A stretch of 14,528 nt of DNA from Euperipatoides rowelli (lineage: Eukaryota > Onychophora > Udeonychophora > Euonychophora > Peripatopsidae), in NCBI GenBank assembly GCA_003024985.2, contig PXIH01S0022857.1, one strand, 5' to 3'. A model generated the notes under the pieces. The model had not been told where the DNA came from. It ran no database searches and worked only from the letters and a program-made list of their open reading frames with translations. Every line of letters starts with the position of its first letter. The stretch's first letter is position 1. This document shows, one piece after another, positions 1-8,500 of this stretch. The translations under genes and the position numbers were made by a program.

Positions 1-730
1 AAAAATGAACAGGGTTCAATAGAAGCAGGCCAATTCAGTGTTCTAGGGATAACTGACTTCAGTAATAAATAATATTATTAATTATATTCACTTCGTTAGG
101 ATTAAAGTTGCTAAACGTAACATTGATTTTTACATACTGTATTTTATTTTCCTTCCCTTTTGCCAGAAACACATTCATTCATATGAAAAAAAAAACTTTA
201 ATTAGAAATATGAAAAAACAACAATTTAATCTTTTTATTTAATTAAATTTTGATATAAAAGCGGTTGGCAATTAATGATTTATATCTGTAAATATATTTT
301 AAAACTGAAATTTCATTTCAGTTTTAGACTTGTAAACATAAAAATTAACTTTATAAACAATTTATTTTTAATTATTTTAAATCAATAATTAAAAAAAATT
401 AATATGAAGTTATTTTCTTTTCGAGTTTTCTGTATTTTCAATTAAGCAAATATTCTTTTTTCTTCTTCTTCTATGAAATATTGATTTTTATTAATGTATG
501 CCAGGAAAAATATAAATAAATGCTTTTTTTTTCTTTTAATTTTTAACAAAAGAATGATAAATTTTACAATATTTTTAAATAAGAAAAATAATTCAAACTT
601 ACATAATATATTGTCAATACTGTTTACTGAAAAAAGAATTAGTGTAAATATCAAAAAATTAGCTTTATTTATGCTTTAAAATGTCTAAAAATGGTAGTGA
701 ATGTAGAGAGAGATAAGTCCTCAGCATAAA
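1..730. other. AT-rich intergenic or intronic DNA, no gene seen
   Basis: This stretch is dominated by A/T runs and short open frames with lysine, asparagine, isoleucine and phenylalanine-rich translations, as expected by chance from AT-rich DNA. The two overlapping opposite-strand frames at 442-679 mirror each other and show no domain. The only structure I can support is the short hairpin listed separately at 300-326. Confidence 0.6.
300..326. repeat. Short perfect inverted repeat (12-bp arms, 3-nt loop)
   Basis: The left arm TAAAACTGAAAT (300-311) is the exact reverse complement of ATTTCAGTTTTA (315-326), separated by TTC. It could fold as a hairpin in RNA or be a palindrome left by a small inversion or template switch. 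It is not followed by a clean T tract and there is no gene beside it, so a terminator role is not indicated. Confidence 0.7.
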
Positions 731-731
731 T

Positions 732-1424
732 CCTAGCACACACTAGGATAATTTTACTTTGAAGTATCAAAGAATTGTATTCCGAAGGTAAATACTCTCG
801 TGTGTGTCAAATACTCTAGAGAAAACCAGACTTCGAAGTGAACTCTTTCATCACTTTCAAAAGTAGACCTCTGGTCTACTTTTTTAACTTTTTCTCTTTG
901 AATAGTAAGTCACAGCTAATCACCGACGATGAGAACACGTGAGTTGACTTTACTCACTAAGCGAGCCAACAAAAACTGTAACGACGATGAAATATCAATT
1001 TAATTCAAGAAGTAAAAAAATACCCATATCTGTACAACCAGCACTTAACTGAATATCACGACAAGCCACTATTTATTTATTTTATTAAAAACAATGATTC
1101 TGTAAGCCATAGGTATCGTATGTTATACAACAGTTAAAAGGCTTCAATATTTAAAACTGAATCGCCACTGCTTGGAAATGAAAAAATTTATTTATTTTAA
1201 TGCATATATATATATTTAATAGAATAATATAAAAATCAATTAATGTGGTAGTCATTGAATGTCACTCTCCATTTTGACAATGAGTACGCACACAAAGACA
1301 AAAACTTTCAAATAAAACAAATTCTCCCAGTGTGTTCAGATTACTCTTGCGAAAACTTTGGCATCGTTGAAAAAATTGCCAAGTATGAAAACTACGTAGT
1401 TTTTTTCTCCTAGTGTGTGCCTGG
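732..1424. mobile_element. Possible DNA-transposon remnant with short inverted ends
   Basis: GCACACACTAGGA at 736-748 recurs as its exact reverse complement at 1408-1420, with partial matching on both sides (CCTA/CCAGG outside, ATAA/GAAA inside). That gives inverted ends of about 20 bp enclosing about 690 bp. The interior has a perfect 16-bp palindrome at 1388-1403 (AAAACTACGTAGTTTT), a hairpin at 859-883 and a repeated CGACGATGA motif near 924 and 981. I see no convincing target-site duplication and no transposase relic, so the superfamily is unassigned. The 13-bp match could be coincidental given how many short repeats the region holds. Confidence 0.3.
859..883. repeat. Perfect 11-bp hairpin
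   Basis: AAAAGTAGACC (859-869) is followed by a TCT loop and then GGTCTACTTTT (873-883), with more T residues to 886. The stem plus T run resembles a bacterial terminator in shape. In a eukaryotic, gene-free setting this is more likely a palindrome inside a mobile-element remnant. Confidence 0.65.
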
Positions 1425-2240
1425 CTTAACATTGAGTGAAGGGGTTGTCTTCTGACTAGGAATTTCAAGCTCGAGTATAAAGTACCTGTGTATTCATAAT
1501 TTGTAAACCTTTGGTACTCGACTACCCGGGTAATTTAATCAAGTATTTATTGCATATTTTTAGGCATATAATTCCCCAAAATTTTCACAAAATAAGAATT
1601 ATAATTACTTTATTTCAGAAATAAATTAGGGATGAGTCATTTAAATGTTTAACCTTCCATCAAAGTAATAAATATTTAAAATGACACAGCCGTTATTTAA
1701 ACATAAAAAAAAAGTTTAAGATCTTATAAGTTGTAACATAATAAAATAATTAAATGGTCTAATTTAGAAATTATTGTTAATTTAAAACCATGTTTTAGAT
1801 TAACTAGCTGCCTCAGAATGATATAAAGATTTACAATTCATTCCTGGGTGGAAACATTTAAGATTTATTGTACCTGTATGTTAAAATCAGCTAAATACAA
1901 ATGTGTTTTCAATAATCTCTTAATAATTTATGATTGTCTTTTGTTTTTATTGTATTTTAATATTATATTCTGGCTTGAATGTACTGGAATACAGGGAAAT
2001 TAGTTCAGGAGAAAGCAGTCAACGATTCACAAATTTCAGCATATCTTGCAGAAAGGTTTTATGTATTAATAAAAAAAAAAAATCTCTAGAGAAACCGCGC
2101 GTAACAGTTTGGTCCTTCACAGACCAAACAGATTTTAGATCAGTTCAAATAGTTTGGAAACCTTATTTTTTTTTCTTTTTACAGACGGCGGTTTTTATAA
2201 AAAAAACAACAACTTGGAACAAACACAAGTAGGTTTAAAA
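1425..2240. other. AT-rich DNA without a recognisable gene
   Basis: The 100-codon open frame at 1930-2232 (+) translates to a low-complexity, K/F/S-rich sequence with no domain I recognise and is probably a chance frame. The one structured site is an 8-bp inverted repeat, GTTTGGTC at 2107-2114 and GACCAAAC at 2122-2129, with a 7-nt loop. Nothing else is supported here. Confidence 0.55.
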
Positions 2241-2263
2241 TAAAACTTTAACGGTTTGTTTTT

Positions 2264-2626
2264 ATTTGCATTAAAAAATATGTTCTCTAAGAATGTTTGA
2301 AATCTTAATAAAAACATTTAAATTTTATACGTACAGAAGCAATCATTTACTTATGGTATATTTTTTAAAATAAATATTGATTTGGCTATACTACAAACTT
2401 CTTTTGGAAAACACTTGATTATTTCCTTTTCTTTATCAACTCGTATGTTTTCAAATTTAACTTGAATTTATTTTAAGTATCAAAAACCAACTTAATTAGT
2501 AAGGAAAAATTAGATAATCAGTCTAATTGAATTTTTGAAAAAAAGGTATCATGGTTATGCTTTCATATCAAAGTCAACTGATCTATAATCTGATTGAGGG
2601 ATCAAATTGTTGCACACATTTGACGG
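2264..2626 (+). repeat. Interspersed repeat family A, copy 1 (interrupted by hAT)
   Basis: This stretch is a diverged paralogue of 9520-9990. The best matched block is 2431-2458 against 9751-9778, which differ at 2 of 28 positions. Other shared blocks are the GGCTATACTACAAACTTC region near 2374, TCTAATTGAATTT near 2522, and the TCATATC...ACTGATCTA region near 2565-2585. Its left part, 2264-2298, also matches 7043-7077 at 33 of 35 positions. The right part is cut at 2626 by the hAT element at 2627-3040. The repeat class is unknown: I see neither a coding relic nor clear termini. Family membership is directly visible; the consensus and full length are not. Confidence 0.6.
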
Positions 2627-3048
2627 CATGGGCGGCGGAAGCGTGGGTGCATCTGAACCCACAAATAAATATGTGCGGGTCTATGCACCCACATATTTTC
2701 ATACAAAAATACTGTTTTAGTTTTTCAAATATAAAAAATTTTATTATATGTAAAACTATTGTATTAATTGCTATTTCCATTACAAATTTCTTTACAATTT
2801 AATTGTCCTTATTCCATTTATACCTCCAAGCCTTGTATTGATGTGCATTAAAAAAAAGTAGAAGTAAAATCATCTTCAAAATTACAAATAATCATAATAA
2901 TAGTCTAGTCCTTCCAATGTGAATTTTACCATAACAGTGCACCAAAATCGTAAAAATATTTTTTCCAGGGAAGGGGGGTGGAGCTACACCCCCAATTACT
3001 ATTTTGTACCCACACATTTTGCATGCTAACTCCGCCACTGTTTGACAG
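2619..3048. mobile_element. Non-autonomous hAT element (414 bp) with 8-bp target duplication
   Basis: The element body is 2627-3040. Its left end reads CATGGGCGGCGGAAGCGTG and the reverse complement of the right end reads CAGTGGCGGAGTTAGCATG; these match at 13 of 19 positions and resemble the CAGTGGCGGA-type termini of many hAT elements. It is flanked by TTTGACGG (2619-2626) and TTTGACAG (3041-3048), an 8-bp duplication with one mismatch, which is the size hAT transposases generate. A paralogous unoccupied site is visible as TTTAACAG at 9975-9982 in the other copy of family A. The interior holds an imperfect palindrome at about 2644-2693 (GTGGGTGCAT...ATGCACCCAC) and a G-rich/C-rich stretch at 2969-2994. 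No transposase frame is present, so it would have moved in trans. Confidence 0.7.
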
Positions 3049-3770
3049 CATTTTTATTATATCCGCTTGATTGATATCGTTATGATTTTTTTCTGTTTTC
3101 TCATAGGTCTGAAAAATTTTTTAAAATAAAGAAAATGTTTGATTAACATTTAGTATAATAGTTTTGTAAAGAACGATATTTGTAAAAATTATAAATAATA
3201 ACGGAAGTATTTCGTACAGCTCTGGTAGTCCAATGGAATTTTTTTTTAAAAAAAAAAAAATTATTCAGCGCCCTCCTGGAAATCTACTTTCTTTAAGCGA
3301 ACCAACAGAAAGATGCAAGTAATGAATTAACATTCTTTTATGTTTCTATATTTCTATGTACGTCTTACAACATAGTAAACAAAGATGTTGTTGTAAATAA
3401 GACACCTTGAAGCTTGAAATTATAAAATATTTTTTTAAAATAAACCATAGTAACATTCACACTACACACAGAAAATTAAGATAATGAAGGACAATATTAA
3501 AATAAATATCACGAGTAAGATTAAAAATCACCCTAATGAGAAGGATGAACCTGGTTTATATGTTTATTCCCATACGATTTTAAATAATTTATTAGGCCAC
3601 CTAATAATAAAAATTTCTTAAACTACTTAAATGTGCTTGACAAAAAAAGGAATAACTAAAAGATTAGACCTGTCGGCAAACATGACCACTGATCGTTAAA
3701 TTAACTTCATTTTAGTTTACACAACATATGAAGCATGTATAAACATTTTTCTCTTCTTTCTTTGCTTCCA
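3049..3770. other. AT-rich DNA, possibly the tail of family A in its first part
   Basis: No gene is seen. A run of nine T followed by thirteen A lies at 3239-3260 and is followed by TTATTC. A similar T/A junction followed by TTATTC sits about the same distance past the empty site in the second family A copy (10186-10205), so family A may extend this far, but the intervening alignment is weak. A 45-codon frame starting at 3484 is within chance expectation and is not called. Confidence 0.4.
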
Positions 3771-3895
3771 CTGCCCCCTTATTTTTATTCAATGCTCCCC
3801 CCCCCCATTGCATCTGAGGCTACTAATACCCCCCCTTCCCCTTGGATCTCTCCAACACCCCCTGGGGGCATTTCTGCCCACTTTGAGAAACTATG
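3740..3895 (-). mobile_element. hAT-like terminal fragment
   Basis: Read on the minus strand from 3895, the sequence begins CATAGTTTCTCAAAGTGGGC and continues through GCCCCCAGGGGG into a G-rich tract. This matches the usual look of hAT ends of the CAGTGGTTCTCAAA type followed by GGGC and GCCCCCAGGGGG-like blocks. The opposite end, a matching inverted terminus and an 8-bp duplication were not found upstream, so the element is probably truncated or its other end has diverged. The right edge coincides with the start of the SINE-like unit at 3894. The overlapping opposite-strand open frames at 3735-4102 are shadows of this G/C-rich composition, not genes. Confidence 0.5.
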
Positions 3896-4150
3896 GTCTA
3901 GGCTGTTGATTGCCGGAGCTAGTGCATACAACGGATGAGGGTTTGATCCTGGGCCGCCCCGGTGCTGGAAACTGGTGAATTTGTTTTTGCCATCGGTAAG
4001 CACCGGGGAATTTTTCTGTTGGAGTTTTAAATCATTTCTATTAGAATTTCCTGAATTGAACAAGAAATGGATTTTTCCTGGACTTATGAACTTTGAACCC
4101 AATCCATTTTATACCTCAAGTTAACATTGTTAAATAAAAACATTGTTTGT
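3894..4150 (+). mobile_element. tRNA-derived SINE-like element
   Basis: A possible internal RNA polymerase III promoter is visible: an A-box-like TGGTCTAGGCTG at 3894-3905 and a B-box-like GGTTTGATCC at 3940-3949, with one mismatch to GGTTCGANNC. The spacing of 34 nt suits a tRNA head. Downstream is a 10-bp inverted repeat, CCCCGGTGCT (3957-3966) and AGCACCGGGG (3999-4008), then an AT-richer body ending in an A-rich stretch near 4130-4145. The first two A-box bases overlap the inferred hAT terminus, so the 5' end of the SINE may be truncated and the A box partly fortuitous. It is not a functional tRNA: no cloverleaf with anticodon and acceptor stems closes. Confidence 0.5.
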
Positions 4151-4195
4151 AAATATGTAAGTAAAGCTTTTTTTCACCTCCTGTGTTTGTGGGGA

Positions 4196-4212
4196 GGGGG
4201 GGGGGGGGGGGG
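4196..4212. repeat. Homopolymer run of 17 G
   Basis: Seventeen G residues follow GGGGA at 4191-4195 in otherwise AT-rich DNA. Long G runs are prone to length errors in sequencing, and they can form G-quadruplex structures. The true length is uncertain. Confidence 0.9.
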
Positions 4213-5237
4213 ATTGAAACATTAAAAAAAAATTGAAGTATTTTTTTTAAAAAGGCTCAAGCTTAAAGCCATCAGTTAGGAAAAAATTTGCGATTGATTG
4301 CAATTAATTTACAATTGATACGAGATAAATGTACAAAATATAAATACTAAAGACATATACTCTAATTTACTAAACACAGCTTAACCAAAGTTTGTTTATC
4401 ATATCTCTATAATTTATTGTAAGACATTTAATTTTATAAAAATAAATATTTTTTTAATTTACTAGGTTTAATGAAAATCCTGAATTTTAGTTATTATATT
4501 GGGACACAGGGAATCATCTGTAAATTATATGGAAATAAAGTAGAATATGTCTAAAAACTTCACAGCTCCATTTAGTCTGAACCCAGCCAATGGCGTATGG
4601 CCATGTCATATGCTTAGCAGACTTATTATTTTTATTTACTGTTTTAATCTTCATGCTTAAGATGAACATAAATCCTAATCGATAATGAATAATTATGCCC
4701 AACCCTAATGATAATCCATATGTGAAATAAACGTTTTTGATTGTTTTGGAACATTTTTACAAAACTTCTATTGGCTCTTTATTTCACATCTCCCATTGGC
4801 CCAACCATTAACCAATCAACAGTCATTTCTGGATTAATGGAGCTCTGAAGCTTGCTAGGCAGATGCTTTAGGAAATAACCAGCAAAATTGGTGAATTCTA
4901 AAAGGGATATTATTGAAGACTAGTGTTAAAATTTAAATTTTATTTATTAAATTATTTCTAAATATGAAAACTATGTAATTGTGGAGTATAAATCATTTAG
5001 GCTATCAATTTCTTTTAAATTAATTATTTTATTTTATTTCTTGAAGAATTCTATTTTTTTTTAAATTTTTTTTTCCAATCAGTTATTATTTGCAATTTTT
5101 GTAAATTAGGCCCAAATCCTTGTGGGCTAGGGCCTTATCTTTTCAAACTGAAATTCAATTCGATTTTTATGTAAATATTTTATTTTATTTAGTAAATACG
5201 TCGCTTAATATTTGTGCAGAAATTTGTCTTTTTTTGA
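4213..5237. other. AT-rich DNA with a local CCAAT cluster
   Basis: No coding gene is supported; the 62-codon minus frame at 4514-4702 has no recognisable domain. Visible signals are CCAAT pentamers at 4587-4591 (+), 4770-4774 (-), 4795-4799 (-) and 4812-4816 (+), and perfect 12-bp inverted repeats ATGTGAAATAAA (4720-4731) and TTTATTTCACAT (4778-4789). The TGGAGCT-GAAG segment near 4556-4572 (minus strand) also recurs near 4838-4853 (plus strand), so a degraded inverted-repeat element is possible. Confidence 0.4.
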
Positions 5238-5384
5238 TTTGTTCAAAAGAAACCTAATAATAATAATGTTTCAGAATTACAATTAATTGCTGATAGGATA
5301 GACAAGGAATCATTAGAAATTGATCAGCCTTTGAAAAGTAAGGAATGTAGATTTACGGTACATGATTTTAATGTCAACCAATAA
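5238..5384 (+). other. Short coding-like open frame, possible exon or relic
   Basis: This 48-codon frame between two stops reads as a balanced, polar sequence (VSELQLIADRIDKESLEID, then CRFTVHDFN) that looks less like AT-rich noise than its neighbours. There is no ATG at its start. A GTAAGG sequence at about 5339-5344 resembles a splice donor, and a T-rich tract precedes TTCAAAAG at 5242-5249, but AAG is a poor acceptor. I recognise no family. It may be a chance frame, a diverged exon or a mobile-element relic. Confidence 0.2.
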
Positions 5385-5627
5385 TTAGAATGAATGATTG
5401 CTTAATCGAACAATAACTATTTATTAAATTGGCTCGGTTTATATATCCAGGATAACTCAAATGGAATTTATACATTGAGTATATTATACAAATGATAATA
5501 TATTTGTATTATATAATTTTAAAAAACTTAATGCTAAACCACAAATATTTCTGAAGGTATATACCACCTTTATCAGAACAAAATCGTATATCTTAATTGG
5601 AGTATGATCGTGTTCCGAAGCCAATAA

Positions 5628-5643
5628 CAGCGCCATCTAATGG
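5628..5643 (-). promoter_or_regulatory. CTCF-like motif
   Basis: The minus strand reads CCATTAGATGGCGCTG. The first 14 bases match the CCASYAGRKGGCRS form of the animal CTCF consensus at 13 positions. A single short match does not establish binding, and AGATGGCGCTG-like strings also occur at the ends of mobile elements. A related CAGCGCCCTCCTGG lies at 3268-3281 and CAGCGCTATCT at 9473-9483. Confidence 0.25.
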
Positions 5644-5654
5644 GCTTATTCAAA

Positions 5655-5676
5655 TTTTTTTTTTTTTTTTTTTTTT
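5655..5676. repeat. Homopolymer run of 22 T
   Basis: Twenty-two consecutive T residues follow CAAA and precede ACGGGCTTA. The GGGCTTA heptamer recurs at 5642, 5679, 5747 and 5784, giving a loose local repeat. On the minus strand the run could be the poly-A tail of a retrocopy, but no body is recognised. Confidence 0.85.
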
Positions 5677-7042
5677 ACGGGCTTAAAAGATTGGTGCGGG
5701 AACTATTTTTAGTAACTTTAAGTGGTGTTTTCTCTTACGTAAAAAGGGCTTAAACAAAAAAAAGATGGTTGATGCTCGTGTAACGGGCTTATTTGCTAGT
5801 TAGAATATAACTCAACAGTTTGGCATATAGCAGTATCTAAAAAATCTCCCAGATGACACTGAATCAATTAAAAGAAGATTTGTCAAAGTAATTTTAAGCA
5901 AATCATACCTCAAAATTACTGATCTTGGCATTTTAAATATACGCTTAAATACGTAAAATACCAGGCCAGTCATCATTACGTGACATTTGGCATTGAAAAC
6001 TGACAATGGGAATTTTTTTTTTTTCATTTTTAAGAACCTTTTACTGGGACTGGAGGTAGAGTCTGGAAATCGGGGAAGATATTCGCTAAACGGGGATGGG
6101 AGACAATCTTACGTATAAGCTTAAAGTGATTAAGTTGAATCTTCTAATTTTGAACAATATATTATTTGTTTTTTTGGTTAATTTTATATGTTATACTGCT
6201 TATATATTAATTAAAAAATGTTAATAATAATAAAAAATTACTTTAATACTTTGAAACTAATTTATGTAATATAATAATTAAAAGTGAATAACATTTTTCA
6301 AATACAGTTGCCTATTGTTTAAATAACAAATAAGTTGTTCAATATTATTCTCCGAGAGGTTTATTAAATTCATTTTACTACTTCAAATTATAACCAAAGA
6401 CAGCCAATTATTTTTCATATTTTAGAAGTAATTTTTTTTTACATAAATACATTTTTTTTTAAAAAAAAAATAATAATCCCAATATATTTGAATAAAATTT
6501 TCCTTTATATAAAAAAATTAAATGTGAAATGTGAAGGAAAAAAAAAAGTCTTATATAGTCAAAATACTTAATAAAATTTGGAATTGTTAGGATTATAATA
6601 AAAAATGCGGCTTATTTGCAATTCTCGAGTTTCTGATATTCGCCTCAGTTCACTAATGGTATCGTTTCACTATTTTTTTTTTTTTTCATTTTTTACAACT
6701 GATTTTTTTTCGTCCTATTTTTAAAACTGGCAGTATAATTAAATAAGATTGCAAATCACAGAAATATTCAATCAAACAATGTTGTTATTTCCTTTTCTTA
6801 TACACATAAAACAAAGTGGCTTTGTAAAAGAAAAAAAGAAAAATCTCTGTTTAAAAAATATAACAATGTTGCACCAGTTCGTCTATACAAAGTTGTCAGT
6901 CAAGATTATTAATAAACAGATGCAACCAATATGATGCTTTATATTGCAGTACACAAGAAAAAAAAATAACAATAATAAGATGACTGACAGGATGAAAGAA
7001 AACTGGGAGGGGTGGGGATAACAGAGCGAATTTAATGTTTTG
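5677..7042. other. AT-rich DNA, no gene recognised
   Basis: Open frames here (5812-6027 minus and 6749-6934 plus) show no domain and sit in low-complexity sequence. A T9-A10 junction lies at 6452-6470. I see no other supported element in this 1.4 kb. Confidence 0.5.
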
Positions 7043-7110
7043 ATTTGCATTAAAAAATATATTCTCTAAGACTGTTTAAAAAATCTAAATAAAAACTTTG
7101 GAAATAATAA
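7043..7110 (+). repeat. Interspersed repeat family A, left-end fragment
   Basis: Positions 7043-7077 match 2264-2298 at 33 of 35 bases, and similarity fades through the following A-rich stretch. The fragment stops about 20 bp before the satellite array. It shows that family A occurs at least three times in this window. Confidence 0.6.
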
Positions 7111-7129
7111 ACAATAAAGTTAATAATGN

Positions 7130-7594
7130 AGCTTAGTGCTGAGTTACATTTTCATGTTTTCCATACTGATCAATCTGATAATGGATTGATTTGACTCTTC
7201 TCAGCTTAGTGCTGAGTTACATTTCCATGTCATTCCATACTGATCAATCTATGAATGGATTGATTTGACTCTTATCAGCTAAGTGCTGAGTTACATTTCC
7301 ATGTCGTTCCATACTGATCAATCTGCTAAAGGATTGATTTGTTTCAACTTTTCTCAGTTTAGCACATAATTACATTTCCAAGTCTTCTGAACTGATAAAT
7401 CTGCAAATGGATTGCTTTGAGTCAACTCTTCTCTTCTCAGCTTAATGCTGAGTTCCATTTTCCTGTCTTTCCATACTGATCAATCGGCTAATGGATTAAT
7501 TTGACTCAACTTTTTTCAGTTTAGCACAGTTATATTTCCATGTCTTTCCGAACTGATAAATCAGCTAATGTATTGATTTGATTTAACTCTTTGT
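7130..7594 (+). repeat. Satellite/minisatellite array 1, six monomers of 73-83 bp
   Basis: Monomers begin AGCTTAG or AGTTTAG at 7130, 7203, 7277, 7356, 7439 and 7518. The core runs through GAGTTACATTTCCATGTC, CATACTGATCAATCTGC, TAATGGATTGATTTGACT and a CTTCTC-type linker. Each monomer contains an inverted repeat, ATCAATC and GATTGAT, around an 8-nt loop. Monomers at 7356 and 7518 share AGTTTAGCACA and GAACTGATAAATC, whereas those at 7277 and 7439 have CTGAGTT and ATACTGATCAATC, so the right half alternates as a two-monomer unit of about 160 bp. The same family recurs in the same orientation at 14130-14528. One base at 7129 is ambiguous (N). Confidence 0.93.
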
Positions 7595-7912
7595 TGTATG
7601 TACAATTAAATACAAAGGAGAGTAGTATCTCTTCTTCTTGGGAAGAGGAGAAGAAGTAGTATATCTTCTTTCTACAAAATGCAGTGATATCTCTAAATAT
7701 TGCTATATTTACTTCCTTTTTTTTCTCACGTTAAATTTCTCAAACTATTATTGTGTAATACCTTTTTCTATTTATTAATTCATGGATTAGATAAAATGAG
7801 AATTTTAGTTATAAAAGCATCATTTGAATAATTTATAAAAAAAATTGGCCATGATTATTGATCTATTAATATTTTTCTTTGGGGATTCCATTCTATTTTG
7901 CCTCCTTTATCA
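7595..7912. other. AT-rich spacer with a CTTCTT/GAAGAAG duplication
   Basis: A purine/pyrimidine-rich stretch at 7619-7676 contains AGTAGTAT twice (7621 and 7655), each followed by a CTTCTT-rich tract with the complementary GAAGAAG between them, so it could fold. The remainder is AT-rich without a recognised feature. Confidence 0.5.
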
Positions 7913-8270
7913 CTAATAGCAAAAGCAATCAAACTTTTCATCTACAATCTCTTGACATGAAAATACTTCAGGTACATTAAATAGTAAAAGGTTATTTTTC
8001 CATTTCCTTTTATCTTCAGCTTGATCAACCAAACCATCAAATTTGGCAATTGATTCAGTAACATTTTGATTAATTGGCAATTGCTTATTCAGAGATTGAT
8101 TCAAAAATTCATCATGACCCCTTTTACGAATCAGCAATAACATTTTACCTACAATTTCAAGATAAGCTTTAAATTTAAAAATGATAATTATCAATATTAG
8201 CAAATTCTTTATTATTTAAAGTGGTTATCCCATCAGGTTTTAGGCACTTTATATAAGTAGAGTCTGACAT
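7913..8270 (-). pseudogene. LINE ORF1-like protein relic (frameshifted)
   Basis: On the minus strand, a frame opens with ATG at 8270-8268 and runs about 31 codons (CLKPDGITTLNNKEF within it) to a stop at 8177-8175. A second frame overlaps it and continues from 8203 to 7913. The switch falls in a T5-A3 run around 8176-8183, consistent with a one-base slip. The second part contains a charged stretch and then KRKWKNNLLLFNVPEV, which resembles the RxNNLxxFxVPE segment that follows the coiled coil in many non-LTR retrotransposon ORF1 proteins. That is a motif-level resemblance. I see no zinc knuckle, and the frame ends soon afterwards. It could alternatively be a relic of an unrelated host gene. 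Confidence 0.35.
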
Positions 8271-8399
8271 TAAGAGGTTATCAATATTTTAAAAGTCCTT
8301 GAATAATTATTTTTCTCTGGTTGTAATCTTTGCTTAATCTATGATAAGTTCAGAAAAAAAAATATTAATATTCAATTTTCCATATACTCGTATAGTATT

Positions 8400-8500
8400 T
8401 AGCCTTAGATGGAGTTTAACACACACTTCAGGTTGCAATCCTACTCTCAGGAGGGTCAGACTGTACACCACAGCTCGACCACTAAGGCCTCACACCAGGC
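8400..8500 (-). mobile_element. tRNA-related SINE-like fragment
   Basis: On the minus strand, TGGTCGAGCTG (8481-8471) fits the RNA polymerase III A-box pattern TRGYNNARNNG exactly. It is followed 29 nt later by GGATTGCAACC (8441-8431), a degenerate B box. The plus-strand reading of the same B site, GGTTGCAATCC, is closer to GGTTCGAATCC but lacks a good upstream A box, so orientation is not certain. The stretch from 8410 to 8560 is distinctly richer in G/C than its surroundings, which suggests the element extends to about 8560. The 61-codon plus frame at 8341-8526 is a by-product. Confidence 0.4.

Noticed and set aside
859-886. Hairpin plus T run as a Rho-independent terminator
   Set aside because: The window is eukaryotic in character and no transcription unit leads into it.
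1388-1403. 16-bp palindrome AAAACTACGTAGTTTT as an operator site
   Set aside because: There is no adjacent gene or promoter; it is better explained as part of a mobile-element remnant.
1930-2232. 100-codon open frame on the plus strand
   Set aside because: Low-complexity translation with no domain, in AT-rich DNA where frames of this size occur by chance.
2551-2802. Plus frame of 83 codons and its minus-strand mirror
   Set aside because: Both cross the insertion junction of the hAT element at 2627, so neither is an evolved gene.
3484-3621. 45-codon ATG-initiated frame with a plausible mix of residues
   Set aside because: The length is within chance expectation for this composition and nothing around it supports a gene.
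3894-3965. Functional tRNA gene
   Set aside because: Only A- and B-box-like motifs are present; acceptor and anticodon stems do not pair.
3735-4102. Overlapping plus and minus frames with proline- or glycine-rich translations
   Set aside because: They reflect the C/G-rich hAT terminus and SINE-like sequence and cross the element boundaries.
4196-4212. G17 run as a functional quadruplex element
   Set aside because: The length may be a sequencing or assembly artefact and there is no gene context.
7130-7594. CRISPR array
   Set aside because: Repeats are contiguous 73-83 bp monomers without unique spacers, and there are no cas genes.
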